From Polynucleobacter sp. MWH-UH19D (GTDB lineage: Bacteria; Pseudomonadota; Gammaproteobacteria; Burkholderiales; Burkholderiaceae), in assembly GCF_040409795.1 (NCBI RefSeq), contig NZ_CP099571.1:372001-436000 (forward strand): DNA of 64,000 bases, read 5' to 3'. Shown in pieces: positions 53,911 through 63,299 of the stretch (positions are counted from its first letter, which is position 1; each line of letters starts with the position of its first letter). A program made the position numbers and the translations under genes. Below the pieces are notes generated by a model. That model saw nothing but the letters and a program-made list of their open reading frames with translations. It was not told the origin of the DNA and did no database searches.

Positions 53911-53940
53911 AAAAATGCCGAGATAGCTCGGCATTTTTAT
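53911..53940 (+). terminator. Bidirectional intrinsic terminator after ghrB
   Basis: An 11-bp stem AAAATGCCGAG/CTCGGCATTTT around an ATAG loop with flanking A and T runs, between ghrB and the convergent 97-residue gene. Confidence 0.88.
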
Positions 53941-53961
53941 TAAATCTAGTGAGGCTAAAAA

Positions 53962-54255
53962 TTATTCAGCTTCAATTTCTTCTGGGAGCTCGCGCAGTGC
54001 AAGTTCAATACCGCCAAATTTTCCTGCAACCCAGTTATAGACCTTGCAGGCTATCCACAGTAAACCAAAGCCTAGTAAAGCATTGAGAATCAAGGCAGAC
54101 AGAACCGTAAAACCAGGAATGGCGCCATCACGAATAAAGGCAACAAATAAAGCCAGCAAAACGATTGGCACCGAGAAGCATAAATAAACCAAAACAAGTG
54201 TTTTGGCCGTATGGGTTGGATCGAGGAAGGCGAGTTCTTTTTTGGTGAGTTTCAT
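53962..54255 (-). CDS. Small membrane protein, unknown
   Basis: The 97-residue protein has two membrane segments (LVLVYLCFSVPIVLLALFVAFI and FTVLSALILNALLGFGLLWIACKV) and a C-terminal acidic tail (ELALRELPEEIEAE). It lies 12 bp downstream of moeA on the same strand and could be the last gene of that operon. No family is recognised. Confidence 0.65.
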   Translation of the reverse strand: MKLTKKELAFLDPTHTAKTLVLVYLCFSVPIVLLALFVAFIRDGAIPGFTVLSALILNALLGFGLLWIACKVYNWVAGKFGGIELALRELPEEIEAE

Positions 54256-54267
54256 GATGGTGCAATC

Positions 54268-55584
54268 TTAAATCAGTCCATCAAAAAGTGCTATATCTAC
54301 CCACTCACCAGCGGCAATATTTTCTTGATCATGACCCAAGATGACAAAGCAGTTTGCCTCGCTCATGGATCGCAAAATGCCTGCACCTTGGCTACCCGTG
54401 AGCCTTACGCTGGGCTTGCCAGCTGAGTTGCGACCAAGAATGGCGCGCTGGAATTCTGTGCGACCTGGTTTTTTCCGAATTGGGGTTTCTGAGATAGCTT
54501 GTAGAACTGGAACCTCTGTTTGGCTGGCGCCATTGAGTTGCAATAAAGCGCTACGAACAAATTGATAAAAGGTCACCATGACCGCCACAGGGTTGCCTGG
54601 CAGGCCGAAGAATAAGGTTCTGCTCTCGGCGGTCTTGCTAGGGACTGCTCTAAGTGTTCCAAATGCCATTGGACGACCTGGGCGCATCGCAATTTTCCAG
54701 AAGCCAACATCCCCGAGTTCTTGCATGATTTGTTTTGTGAAATCCGCTTCGCCAACGGACACTCCGCCCGAAGAGATGAGCACATCAGCTTTTGAGGCTG
54801 CATCAATAAAGGCGTTCTTAAGTGAGACGGGGTCGTCACGCACAATACCGCAATCAATAATCTCAAGGTTGAGGCGATTGAGTAGACCAGTCAAGCTATA
54901 GCGATTGCTGTCATAAATACTTCCAGCATCCAAAGTTTGACCCAAAGAACGAAGTTCGTTGCCCGAAGACAGAATCGCCACTTTCAGTTTGCGCTTGACT
55001 TGCAAGCTGCTTATTCCGAGTGAAGCAGCCAAACCCAAATCCGATGGTCGCAATAATCTTCCAGCTGCAATGGCCGCTCTCCCTTTTTGTAAATCTTCGC
55101 CACGCAGGCGGCGATTCTCGCCAGCTTTTAGTTGCTTGGCATTGAAGCTAATATGCTCTGCGTCAAGCTTAGTCGTAAATTCCTGAGGGATGACCGTATC
55201 GCAATCACTTGGCATCACGGCGCCAGTCATGATCTTGAGGCATTCACCACTGGCAATTTTTCCTGTGTGGGGTTGGCCAGCTAGGGCTGTACCCACAACG
55301 CGTAGGCTGATTTCTGCTTGACTATCGTCTAGGCATTTGCCATTAAAAGCAAAGCCATCCATGGCGGAGTTATCTGTAGCTGGCACGTCGATCGGTGAGA
55401 GCAAGTCTTGCGCAAGAATGCGATTAATAGCTTGATCAAGGGGAACGGTGTCAATGGCATCGGGACGATTGATAGCTTGATCTTCTTGCAAAAGCGTATT
55501 CACTAGGTCGGCTATCGCCTTACGCGCTTCATCTACATGAAGTGATGAGGTGAGTAATATTGGATCATTAGGAGATTGACTCAT
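54268..55584 (-). CDS. moeA: Molybdopterin molybdenumtransferase MoeA
   Basis: The 438-residue protein has MoeA signatures: DVPATDNSAMDGFAFNG (near 81-98), ILSSGNELRSLGQ, VLISSGGVSVGEADF, and LFFGLPGNPVAVMVTF. It inserts molybdate into adenylylated molybdopterin. The start overlaps the mobA stop in an ATGA arrangement. The gene is the last recognised gene of the moaA-mobA-moeA run. Confidence 0.95.
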   Translation of the reverse strand: MSQSPNDPILLTSSLHVDEARKAIADLVNTLLQEDQAINRPDAIDTVPLDQAINRILAQDLLSPIDVPATDNSAMDGFAFNGKCLDDSQAEISLRVVGTALAGQPHTGKIASGECLKIMTGAVMPSDCDTVIPQEFTTKLDAEHISFNAKQLKAGENRRLRGEDLQKGRAAIAAGRLLRPSDLGLAASLGISSLQVKRKLKVAILSSGNELRSLGQTLDAGSIYDSNRYSLTGLLNRLNLEIIDCGIVRDDPVSLKNAFIDAASKADVLISSGGVSVGEADFTKQIMQELGDVGFWKIAMRPGRPMAFGTLRAVPSKTAESRTLFFGLPGNPVAVMVTFYQFVRSALLQLNGASQTEVPVLQAISETPIRKKPGRTEFQRAILGRNSAGKPSVRLTGSQGAGILRSMSEANCFVILGHDQENIAAGEWVDIALFDGLI

Positions 55585-56183
55585 GATGAAGCCTCAAGAG
55601 ACTGCAATTCTTCTGGGGTATTGGCATTTGCAAAAGCTTGGGCGTTATCGAAGATGACTGTTCCACTTTTTAGTTCTTTGAACCAGCGATCAATTTTGAG
55701 ATCACCTTTATCTAAAAAAGAAATTAAAGAGTCTTGTAAGTTGGCACGCATTAAACAAAAAACGGGTTGCGCCCAAACCTTGCCATCAGCCTCTTTGCTA
55801 GATGTGTAGACTAAATCTAAATTTGCTTGCTCTAGCTCGCTAGCGAGTTTGGTAGCTAAATCCTCGGGAAATAAAGGGGAGTCGCATGGTGTCGTCAGTA
55901 AGTATGGGGTCTTGCAGTTTTTGAGTCCCATCAAGAAGCCCGCGAGTGGGCCTGAGAAGTCAGGAGTCTCGTCCATGATCACCGGGTAACCATAAACGGC
56001 GTACTTAGTGATATTGCGATTGGCATTAATCAGGATGGGCCCAACCTGCGCTTTGAGTCGCTGGATAGTCGTCTCAATTAAAGGTTTTCGATGAAAAGGA
56101 ATGAGTCCTTTATCAATACCGCCCATGCGTTGTGCTCGACCACCAGCTAGTATCAAGCCTGTAATTTGTTCAGCCGAAATCAT
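55581..56183 (-). CDS. mobA: Molybdenum cofactor guanylyltransferase MobA
   Basis: The 200-residue protein opens with ITGLILAGGRAQRMGGIDKGLIPFHRKPLIE, the nucleotidyltransferase loop of MobA, and has TPDFSGPLAGFLMG and TTPCDSPLFP. It attaches GMP to Moco to make the MGD form. The ATG shares a base with the moaA stop (TAATG). It is translationally coupled on both sides. Confidence 0.93.
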   Translation of the reverse strand: MISAEQITGLILAGGRAQRMGGIDKGLIPFHRKPLIETTIQRLKAQVGPILINANRNITKYAVYGYPVIMDETPDFSGPLAGFLMGLKNCKTPYLLTTPCDSPLFPEDLATKLASELEQANLDLVYTSSKEADGKVWAQPVFCLMRANLQDSLISFLDKGDLKIDRWFKELKSGTVIFDNAQAFANANTPEELQSLEASS

Positions 56184-57319
56184 TAGCCACCTATGTAAGA
56201 CATTTCAACTTTGCGACCACCTGTTGATTGATCGGCAGTGTGTGAGCCGCGAATTTCTGAATAGTGATCATCGCGGGTAGACCAAGTGTTCATGATGGCA
56301 TTGGCAATTTCTAAATCACTTTTGCCAGAGCGCAGTAGTGTTTTGAAATCAAATCCTGAATTTGCAAATAAGCACAAATACATTTGACCATCTGTAGAAA
56401 TTCTGGCGCGAGTGCATTCATGACAAAAGGTTTGAGTGACGCTGGATATCACCCCAATTTCGCCTGAGTCATCTTGATATCGCCAGCGTTGCGCTACTTC
56501 ACCTGTATAGTTTGGCTCAGCTGATACCAATGGAAATACTTGATTGATTCGAGCAATGACTTCTTTCGAGGGAAGTACTGCTGTCATGTCCCAGCCATTC
56601 GAGCTGCCCACATCCATGAATTCAATAAAGCGCAAAATGATGCCGCTGCCTTTGAAGTGCTTGGCCATTGCAACGATCTCGTGATCGTTCGTACCTTTCT
56701 TCACAACCATATTAACTTTGATGTTTTTAAATCCTGCTTCTTGTGCTGCGGCAATACCATCTAAAACATCGGCAACAGGAAAATCCACATCATTCATTTG
56801 TCTGAAGACGGCATCATCCAAGCCATCAAGACTTACAGTGAGTCTTTGTAAGCCCGCTGCTTTAAGTGCTGCAGCCTTCTTTCGCAAAATACTGCCATTG
56901 GTTGTTAAGGTTAAATCTAATGGATTGCCTGCTGGAGTCCGAATGGTTGCTAGCATTTCAATAAGCACTTCTAAATTTTTGCGCAGCAGAGGTTCGCCAC
57001 CAGTCAAACGAATTTTTTCAACACCTAAGTCAGAGAAAATAGTTGTGAGGCGCGTAATTTCTTCGAAGCTTAATAATTCTTTGTGAGCCAGGTAAGGATA
57101 GTTTTGATCAAATACTTCCTTAGGCATGCAGTAGGTGCAGCGGAAATTACAACGATCAGTTACCGAGATGCGGAGATCGCGTAAAGGTCGACCTCGGGTG
57201 TCTTTGGTTTGACCATGAGGGGCGCGCAATTCTGTGCCGATGCTTGGCAAAAGACCTTTGCCTTCATCAATACGAATAGGAATAACTTTGGATGGGTTGG
57301 GAATTGCTTTTTCGACCAT
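56183..57319 (-). CDS. moaA: GTP 3',8-cyclase MoaA
   Basis: The 378-residue radical SAM enzyme has [10 protein letters not shown] (Cys57, Cys61, Cys64) and a second 4Fe-4S set with [22 protein letters not shown]. It ends in SYIGG, the conserved C-terminal GG. With MoaC it converts GTP to cyclic pyranopterin monophosphate, the first Moco step. The N-terminal ~40 residues are a lineage-specific extension. It follows rne by 107 bp and precedes mobA. Confidence 0.95.
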   Translation of the reverse strand: MVEKAIPNPSKVIPIRIDEGKGLLPSIGTELRAPHGQTKDTRGRPLRDLRISVTDRCNFRCTYCMPKEVFDQNYPYLAHKELLSFEEITRLTTIFSDLGVEKIRLTGGEPLLRKNLEVLIEMLATIRTPAGNPLDLTLTTNGSILRKKAAALKAAGLQRLTVSLDGLDDAVFRQMNDVDFPVADVLDGIAAAQEAGFKNIKVNMVVKKGTNDHEIVAMAKHFKGSGIILRFIEFMDVGSSNGWDMTAVLPSKEVIARINQVFPLVSAEPNYTGEVAQRWRYQDDSGEIGVISSVTQTFCHECTRARISTDGQMYLCLFANSGFDFKTLLRSGKSDLEIANAIMNTWSTRDDHYSEIRGSHTADQSTGGRKVEMSYIGG

Positions 57320-57357
57320 ATCCCCAATTATGGCGTTGAAACCCGCTTTCTGCCAAA

Positions 57358-57388
57358 CCGCCCAATTTCCTTTTGGGATATCGGGCGG
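57358..57388 (-). terminator. Weak hairpin between rne and moaA
   Basis: The minus strand can pair CCGCCC with GGGCGG (57383-57388 and 57358-57363) around a 19-nt loop, followed by only three T residues. It may attenuate or process the rne transcript rather than terminate it. Confidence 0.3.
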
Positions 57389-57426
57389 ATTAGAGAAAAG
57401 TTAGGGCATTGACCGCTTTAGATCTC

Positions 57427-60051
57427 TTAAACGGTTTTTTCTTGACCGCCAGTTTCCACTAAGACCATCGGACCTTCTGGAAGTGTTGCAGCTGGTTTAG
57501 GTGTACGCCCTAAATGATGAGCAACGGTTTCCGTCTGAATTTGTGTTTGTACTTCTGCATGTTTAGATGCATCAGTAGCAACCCAAACCATACCAGCAGA
57601 TTGCACTACGCTATGAAGCGGAGTTTCTTCAAGTGCTTGGAAAGCCACTTTTGGAAGCTCTGGCACAGGCTTAGTGATCACTTCAATAGAAGTTGTGGCG
57701 ACAGCTACTGTTTGAGCAGATGACGGAGCATTTTGCTCGGAGCGAGATTCACGTGGTGGACGTGAGGAGCGCTCAGAGCGTCCTTGCCTCTGACCTGCAG
57801 GCTTGGTATTGCTAAAGCTGTTCACAATGTTCTGAATGGGCATGCTTGCAGACGCACCGGCCATTCCTACGGGAGGTCCTCTAAATGGGCTAGCAGATGC
57901 AGTGGATGCTTCTGGAGATGCGCTACCATTTTCAGAACGCTCGCCACGGTCACCGCGATCATTACGATTGCGTCCACGACCACGACGATTGCGTCCACGA
58001 CCACGACGCTCTTCACCATCAGCACCAGTAGCAACTTCATTGCCAAGTGCAGCCTCTGTTGCAGGTGTTACTGCTGCAGCGTTAGCCTGGTTGGCTTGAT
58101 TACGGTTTGCATTGTGCTCAGGCTTTGGACTGTTTTGATTGCCTTGGTTACGATTACCGTTGCGATTGTTACCGTTACGATTATTGGAGCCTTCAGTATT
58201 TGCACCATCTGCAGCGTTAGCAGCAGGGCGCTCACCACGGCGATTGCGTCCACGGTTGCGGTCACGGTTGTTGCTATTGCGACCCTGATTGCGCCCACGA
58301 TTACCACTTGTTGCTGGTTTATCTTCTGCTGCAGGTGAAGACGAGAAGAGTTTTTTAATAAAACCAAAGAAACCACCAGAGCTCTCAGAAGTAGTCTTTT
58401 CTGCGCGCGCAGGGCGTGGCTGACCAATTGGTGCCGGTTGTGTTGGGGTGATGCCCTTAACAGCAGCCTCTGGACGCACTTTGATATCCGCATCCTTGCG
58501 ACTTACAGTCGTGTCGGTCTCTAATTCACGCGCAGCTTCTTCGGCCATCACATAGCTGGCTTTTTGATCATCTAAGCGAGGATCATCATGGCGTAAGCGC
58601 TCAAGTTTGTAATGTGGTGTTTCCAAATGTTTGTTTGGAACTAAAAGAACATTCACTTTGAAGCGGGTTTCGATCTTGATCACTTCAGCACGTTTCTCAT
58701 TCAAGAGGAATGCAGCCACTTCAACTGGCACCTGCGTATGAATCGCCGCAGTGTTTTCTTTCATAGCCTCTTCTTGAATGATGCGCAGTACTTGCAATGC
58801 AGAAGATTCAGCATCACGAATATGACCAGTGCCATTACAACGTGGGCAGGTTACGTGGCTACCTTCAGAGAGTGCAGGACGTAAACGTTGGCGTGACATT
58901 TCCATCAAACCAAACTTCGAGATCTTGCCCATTTGTACGCGGGCGCGATCATGACGCAGGGCATCGCGTAAGCGATTCTCCACATCTTTCTGCGCCTTGC
59001 TTGATTCCATGTCAATGAAGTCAATCACAATCAAACCACCCAAGTCACGCAGACGTGCTTGACGTGCGATTTCATCGGCGGCTTCTAAATTGGTACGAGT
59101 AGCAGTCTCTTCAATATCAGAACCACGGGTTGCACGAGCGGAGTTGACGTCTACAGAAACCAGTGCCTCTGTATGGTCGATCACAATTGCGCCACCAGAT
59201 GGCAATGGAACAGTACGTGAGTACGCAGTTTCGATCTGATGCTCGATTTGGAAGCGAGAAAAGAGCGGCACATCATCGTGATAACGTTTTACTCTTGGCA
59301 AGTTATCCGGCATCACGACTGACATGAAAGCAGCGGCTTGCTCATAGATATCATCGGTATCGATCAAAATCTCGCCGATATCTGGCTGGAAGTAATCACG
59401 GATTGCGCGAATGACTAAGCTAGATTCAAGGTAAATGAGTAGCGGGGCGGAATTGCCTTTAGCAGCCTCATCAATTGCTTTCCATAGTTGGAGGAGGTAG
59501 CTTAAGTCCCACTGCAATTCAGTGGCGTCACGTCCAATGCCTGCTGTTCGGGCGATGATGCTCATCCCTTCAGGCACTTCCAATTGAGCCATCGCCTCAC
59601 GGAGTTCTTGACGGTCTTCACCTTCAATGCGACGAGAAACGCCGCCTCCACGTGGATTGTTTGGCATCAATACTAAGTAACGTCCAGCAAGGGAGATAAA
59701 GGAGGTCAATGCGGCACCTTTTTGGCCGCGCTCTTCTTTTTCTACCTGAACAATGATTTCTTGACCTTCACGCAGGGCATCCTTAATAGAAGCGTTGCGA
59801 ACATCAATACCTTCCTTGAAATAGGCTCTGGCAACTTCTTTAAATGGCAAGAAGCCATGACGCTCTTCACCATAATTGACAAAGCAGGCCTCAAGGGAGG
59901 GCTCAATGCGGGTAATGACACCTTTGTAAATATTGCCTTTGCGCTGTTCGCGACCGGCAGCTTCGATATCGATATCGATTAGTTTTTGGCCATCGACGAT
60001 GGCAACGCGCAACTCTTCTTGTTGAGTTGCATTAAATAACATGCGTTTCAT
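57427..60051 (-). CDS. rne: Ribonuclease E
   Basis: The 874-residue endonuclease starts MKRMLFNATQQEELRVAIVDGQKL. It has an S1 RNA-binding region (near 36-120), catalytic acid motifs in ALVSVDVNSARATRG and LGGLIVIDFIDMESS, and the Zn-link CPRCNGTG near residues 402-409. After ~550 it is disordered, with Arg/Asn-rich blocks (NRGRNQGRNSNNRDRNRGRN) and a hydrophobic patch, the RNA-binding and degradosome scaffold. It cleaves mRNA and processes rRNA and tRNA precursors at the inner membrane. AGGAGA precedes the start. A long leader lies upstream. It is divergent from rluC. Confidence 0.96.
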   Translation of the reverse strand: MKRMLFNATQQEELRVAIVDGQKLIDIDIEAAGREQRKGNIYKGVITRIEPSLEACFVNYGEERHGFLPFKEVARAYFKEGIDVRNASIKDALREGQEIIVQVEKEERGQKGAALTSFISLAGRYLVLMPNNPRGGGVSRRIEGEDRQELREAMAQLEVPEGMSIIARTAGIGRDATELQWDLSYLLQLWKAIDEAAKGNSAPLLIYLESSLVIRAIRDYFQPDIGEILIDTDDIYEQAAAFMSVVMPDNLPRVKRYHDDVPLFSRFQIEHQIETAYSRTVPLPSGGAIVIDHTEALVSVDVNSARATRGSDIEETATRTNLEAADEIARQARLRDLGGLIVIDFIDMESSKAQKDVENRLRDALRHDRARVQMGKISKFGLMEMSRQRLRPALSEGSHVTCPRCNGTGHIRDAESSALQVLRIIQEEAMKENTAAIHTQVPVEVAAFLLNEKRAEVIKIETRFKVNVLLVPNKHLETPHYKLERLRHDDPRLDDQKASYVMAEEAARELETDTTVSRKDADIKVRPEAAVKGITPTQPAPIGQPRPARAEKTTSESSGGFFGFIKKLFSSSPAAEDKPATSGNRGRNQGRNSNNRDRNRGRNRRGERPAANAADGANTEGSNNRNGNNRNGNRNQGNQNSPKPEHNANRNQANQANAAAVTPATEAALGNEVATGADGEERRGRGRNRRGRGRNRNDRGDRGERSENGSASPEASTASASPFRGPPVGMAGASASMPIQNIVNSFSNTKPAGQRQGRSERSSRPPRESRSEQNAPSSAQTVAVATTSIEVITKPVPELPKVAFQALEETPLHSVVQSAGMVWVATDASKHAEVQTQIQTETVAHHLGRTPKPAATLPEGPMVLVETGGQEKTV

Positions 60052-60513
60052 AACACTCTCCTGTTGGGGAGGTGGAAGTAAGCGCGCTGCGTTAGGTGAC
60101 AGATTAAATGCCGCTTTGGGCTAGGCCTATAGCGGTGTATGAGTGTGGAACATGCAAATCTAGGCACTTTTTTGCCCAGTTCACCCAGTTAACGGTTGGT
60201 TAAATCGGTGCCACACTTGACGATCGCCGCAGAGACCTCCTTTAGGTCATCAATGCAGGCGCGCGCCTGAAAACTGTCTTCTAATCGCGGGTCGCGGCAT
60301 ACGGCACACCAACCCTGCGCCTCATTCAACAGGGGAGGGGCAACCCCGGGAGTCTATTTAAGGGCGACTCCAAGCTCCAATATTCATACCGAAGTTCGGT
60401 AGGGATCTAGTCAAAAATCGGCTAGAGCGTTGATTATACGGCACAAGTTGAATCAGAATGGGGTATTGTTGAGTCCCTTGGCGCCTTTTTTGGGGTGGCC
60501 AGAGAAATAAACC
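60052..60513. other. 462-bp gap between rne and rluC, containing the rne leader
   Basis: No coding frame is supported. The minus strand carries a perfect TATAAT hexamer, so rne mRNA probably begins near 60426 and has a ~375-nt leader. That leader includes GC-rich hairpin-forming segments (for example around 60330-60352 with GGGG...CCCC pairing). The plus strand probably has the rluC promoter near 60440-60500. A 5'-leader-mediated autoregulation of RNase E, known in enterobacteria, is plausible. Confidence 0.5.
60433..60438 (-). promoter_or_regulatory. Putative -10 of the rne promoter
   Basis: The minus strand reads GTGCCGTATAATC, a perfect sigma-70 -10 hexamer 382 bp upstream of the rne ATG. 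The -35 region (CCATTC-type at 17 bp) is weak. Confidence 0.4.
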
Positions 60514-61539
60514 ATGAAATCCAACCCAGTTTCCAAGCCTAGCGCAGCCCAAGCTCGATCTCCAGCCGCAGTCCATTTACAGACTATTGGCCCAGAAGAG
60601 GCTGGACAACGTCTAGATAACTATTTGCTGCGTTGGGCAAAAGGAGTCCCCAAAAGTCACGTTTACCGGATTATTCGCTCGGGCGAGGTGCGGGTAAATA
60701 AGAAGCGCGCAGAACCAACCACTCGTCTGGTTGAGGGTGATGTGGTCCGAGTGCCCCCTGTCAGAATTGCTGAGCCAGCGCAAATGGCTAGCGTTAATGC
60801 TGCGCAAACCAAGTCACGTGCCCATGCTTATTTAGACAAAATGCCAGTTTTGTTTGAGGATGAGGCGCTTTTAATTGTGGACAAGCCATCAGGGCTCGCA
60901 GTCCATGGTGGGTCTGGAATTGCTTTGGGGGTCATTGAGACTCTGCGGATCGCTCGCCCAGAACTGAAATTTTTGGAATTGGTGCATCGTCTAGATAGAG
61001 ACACTTCTGGAGTGCTATTGCTAGCTAAAAAACGTAGCGCTTTAGTGGAGTTGCATCGTCAGATACGTGAAAACCAAACAGATAAGCGCTATTACTTGCT
61101 TGCCCATGGTGAAATTAAACAGGGTGCGCAGGTGATGCAACTTAAATATCCACTGCATAAATACTTGTTGGCCAATGGTGAGCGCCGAGTGCGCGTTGAT
61201 CCTGAGGGCTTGCCAAGTCATACCGCTTTACGAGTGACTAAAGTGATGCAGCGAGATGATGCTGCGATAACTTTGGCAGAGGCCCAATTAAAAACAGGCC
61301 GCACACATCAAATTCGAGTGCATCTTCAAAAATTAGGACACGCTATTTTGGGTGACGATAAATACGGCTTTGAAGATCGAGATAAGCAGATCAAGTCTAA
61401 GCGTCTGTATTTGCATGCGCATCTTGCTGGTTTTACGCATCCACGGACTGGTGAGAAGATGCGCATTGAATCACCTATTCCAGCAGAATTTACCGCCATG
61501 ATGAAAACCTTTGAGCAAGTAAATAGTATTCAAGAATGA
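60514..61539 (+). CDS. rluC: 23S rRNA pseudouridine(955/2504/2580) synthase RluC
   Basis: The 341-residue enzyme has an S4 domain (AGQRLDNYLLRWAKGVPKSHVYRIIRSGEVRVNKKRA, near residues 30-68) and the catalytic motif FLELVHRLDRDTSGVLLLAKK with Asp near residue 159. It then has AQLKTGRTHQIRVHL. It forms pseudouridines in 23S rRNA. The gene is divergent from rne, as in many proteobacteria. It overlaps the HAD gene by 4 bp. Confidence 0.93.
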   Translation: MKSNPVSKPSAAQARSPAAVHLQTIGPEEAGQRLDNYLLRWAKGVPKSHVYRIIRSGEVRVNKKRAEPTTRLVEGDVVRVPPVRIAEPAQMASVNAAQTKSRAHAYLDKMPVLFEDEALLIVDKPSGLAVHGGSGIALGVIETLRIARPELKFLELVHRLDRDTSGVLLLAKKRSALVELHRQIRENQTDKRYYLLAHGEIKQGAQVMQLKYPLHKYLLANGERRVRVDPEGLPSHTALRVTKVMQRDDAAITLAEAQLKTGRTHQIRVHLQKLGHAILGDDKYGFEDRDKQIKSKRLYLHAHLAGFTHPRTGEKMRIESPIPAEFTAMMKTFEQVNSIQE

Positions 61540-62240
61540 CGTCAACAGAAAAAATCGAGAAATCTGAAAAAGCCGATCGTCGTTATGACCTGATTGTTTG
61601 GGATTGGGACGGAACCATCATGGATTCCACACCAACCATCGTGCATTGCATTCAGCAAGCATGCCGCGACTTAGGATTTAAAGAGCCTGATGATACTTTG
61701 GCAAGCTCTGTGATCGGTTTAGGAATTCAAGATTCTTTACGCAGGGCGGTTCCATGGATTGAGCCCCGACATTTTCAGCAATTAACAGATCGTTTTCGTT
61801 ATCACTATTTGGCGAAAGACCATGAATTGGATTTATTCGTTGGTATTCGTGAGCTCTTAGAGGAGTTAAAAGCAGATCAGTTTTTATTGGGTGTCGCTAC
61901 AGGTAAGTCACGAGTGGGACTGAATCGATCGTTAAATCATCATCAAATTGGACACCTCTTTCATGAGACGAGAACCGCTGACGAATCGTTTTCTAAGCCC
62001 CACCCAGCAATGTTGCTTGAGTTATCGGACGTGACCCAAGTGCCAACACGGCGCATGCTCATGATTGGCGATACCACTCATGATTTGGATATGGCAGCCA
62101 ATGCTGGGGTTGATGCAATTGCGGTGACCTATGGTGCGCATCCACCAGATACCCTCAAGGCATCGCCATCATTGGCACATGTCGATGATGTTGCTCAGTT
62201 ATCGCAGTGGCTAAAAGATAATGTTTGGCTTACGAACTAA
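61536..62240 (+). CDS. HAD-IA hydrolase, phosphoglycolate phosphatase-like
   Basis: The 234-residue HAD protein has motif I DWDGTIMDSTPT (nucleophile Asp23, Asp25), motif II VATGKSR, motif III KPHPAMLLE and motif IV MLMIGDTTHDLDMAANAGVDAIAVTYG. The cap is the C1 helical type of Gph/YjjG-like enzymes. The ATG overlaps the rluC TGA stop (ATGA), so it is translated by coupling. Substrate may be phosphoglycolate or a damaged phosphometabolite. Confidence 0.85.
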   Translation: MTSTEKIEKSEKADRRYDLIVWDWDGTIMDSTPTIVHCIQQACRDLGFKEPDDTLASSVIGLGIQDSLRRAVPWIEPRHFQQLTDRFRYHYLAKDHELDLFVGIRELLEELKADQFLLGVATGKSRVGLNRSLNHHQIGHLFHETRTADESFSKPHPAMLLELSDVTQVPTRRMLMIGDTTHDLDMAANAGVDAIAVTYGAHPPDTLKASPSLAHVDDVAQLSQWLKDNVWLTN

Positions 62241-62311
62241 GTAAGCAAGAAGATCAATAAGACAGATTAATGCAGCAAAAAGCATAATGATGGAAATTCG
62301 AGGGAAGCAAG

Positions 62312-63259
62312 ATGGAAAATAATTCAAATCCAAATTGGGAGCGCCAAGCGCTTGAGCACTTACTTTTAGAAAATCTTAAAGAGACTCGTAAGGCTCGTCG
62401 CTGGAAGGCGATATTACGAGTGCTAACACTCTTGGTAATCGTTGCAGTACTCTTTGCGGTATTTGATTTTCATTTGCCTGGTCGCGGCATGAGTGTTGAT
62501 AGACATACTGCCTTAGTAACCTTAGAAGGAGAAATTTCTTCAAGCACCATGGCTAACGCAATGGATATCAATTCTTCATTGGTATCCGCCTTTGAAAATG
62601 TCCATAGTGCTGGTGTAGTTCTACGTATCAATAGTCCAGGTGGTTCTCCTGTACAAGCGGGGATGATTAATGATGAGATTCATCGCTTGCGCAAGCTCTA
62701 TCCAAACAAACCTTTTTATGTAGTTGTTGAGGATATTTGTGCCTCTGGTGGCTACTATGTCGCAGTAGCGGCTGATCAAATATTGGTAGACAAGGCAAGC
62801 CTAGTTGGGTCGATCGGTGTAATTATGGAAGGCTTTGGGTTCACTGGGCTTATGGATAAGTTGGGCGTAACTCGTCGCATGATTACTGCAGGCTCAAATA
62901 AAGGCATGCTCGATCCATTTAGCAAAGAAGAGCCGAAACAGGTTGAGATGGTGAAGACAATGATCGATGAGATTCATCAACAATTTATTCAGGTAGTGAA
63001 AGAGGGTAGAGGCTCGCGTTTAAAAGATGCTCCTGAATTATTTTCTGGGCGCATTTGGAATGGCGAGCAAGCTGTTAAGCTTGGTTTGGTTGATGGCTAT
63101 GGCACAGTCGATTCGGTTGCACGTGATATTTTCAAGGCCCCTGATGTACTTGACTACACCATGAAAGAGAATTTTGCGGAGCGTGTTGCAAAACGCTTTG
63201 GTGCTGAAGCAGGTGCCGCTGCAGGTAAAGCTCTAGTGAAGACACCCGATCTTAAGTAA
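62312..63259 (+). CDS. sppA: S49-family signal-peptide peptidase, SppA-like
   Basis: The 315-residue protein has one N-terminal membrane anchor (AILRVLTLLVIVAVLFAVFDF). The S49 domain shows VVLRINSPGGSPVQAG, the nucleophile Ser145 in DICASGGYYVAVAA and the general-base Lys197 in GSNKGMLDPF. It is the short (SppA36K-type) form, and by family degrades signal peptides after cleavage, facing the periplasm. A GGAAG site precedes the ATG, 71 bp after the HAD gene. It is commonly found in this position in Burkholderiales. Confidence 0.9.
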   Translation: MENNSNPNWERQALEHLLLENLKETRKARRWKAILRVLTLLVIVAVLFAVFDFHLPGRGMSVDRHTALVTLEGEISSSTMANAMDINSSLVSAFENVHSAGVVLRINSPGGSPVQAGMINDEIHRLRKLYPNKPFYVVVEDICASGGYYVAVAADQILVDKASLVGSIGVIMEGFGFTGLMDKLGVTRRMITAGSNKGMLDPFSKEEPKQVEMVKTMIDEIHQQFIQVVKEGRGSRLKDAPELFSGRIWNGEQAVKLGLVDGYGTVDSVARDIFKAPDVLDYTMKENFAERVAKRFGAEAGAAAGKALVKTPDLK

Positions 63260-63299
63260 GCAACTGAGTTAAATAGCTAGAGAATTTCAGTAATTAAAT

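Noticed and set aside
56183..57426. Moco riboswitch upstream of moaA
   Set aside because: The rne-moaA gap is only 107 bp, and I see only one simple hairpin, not the multi-stem structure of that riboswitch.
57784..58338. 184-codon open frame antisense to rne
   Set aside because: It mirrors the Arg/Asn-rich, GC-periodic tail of RNase E; the peptide is a Thr/Ile/Ala low-complexity string with no start signal.
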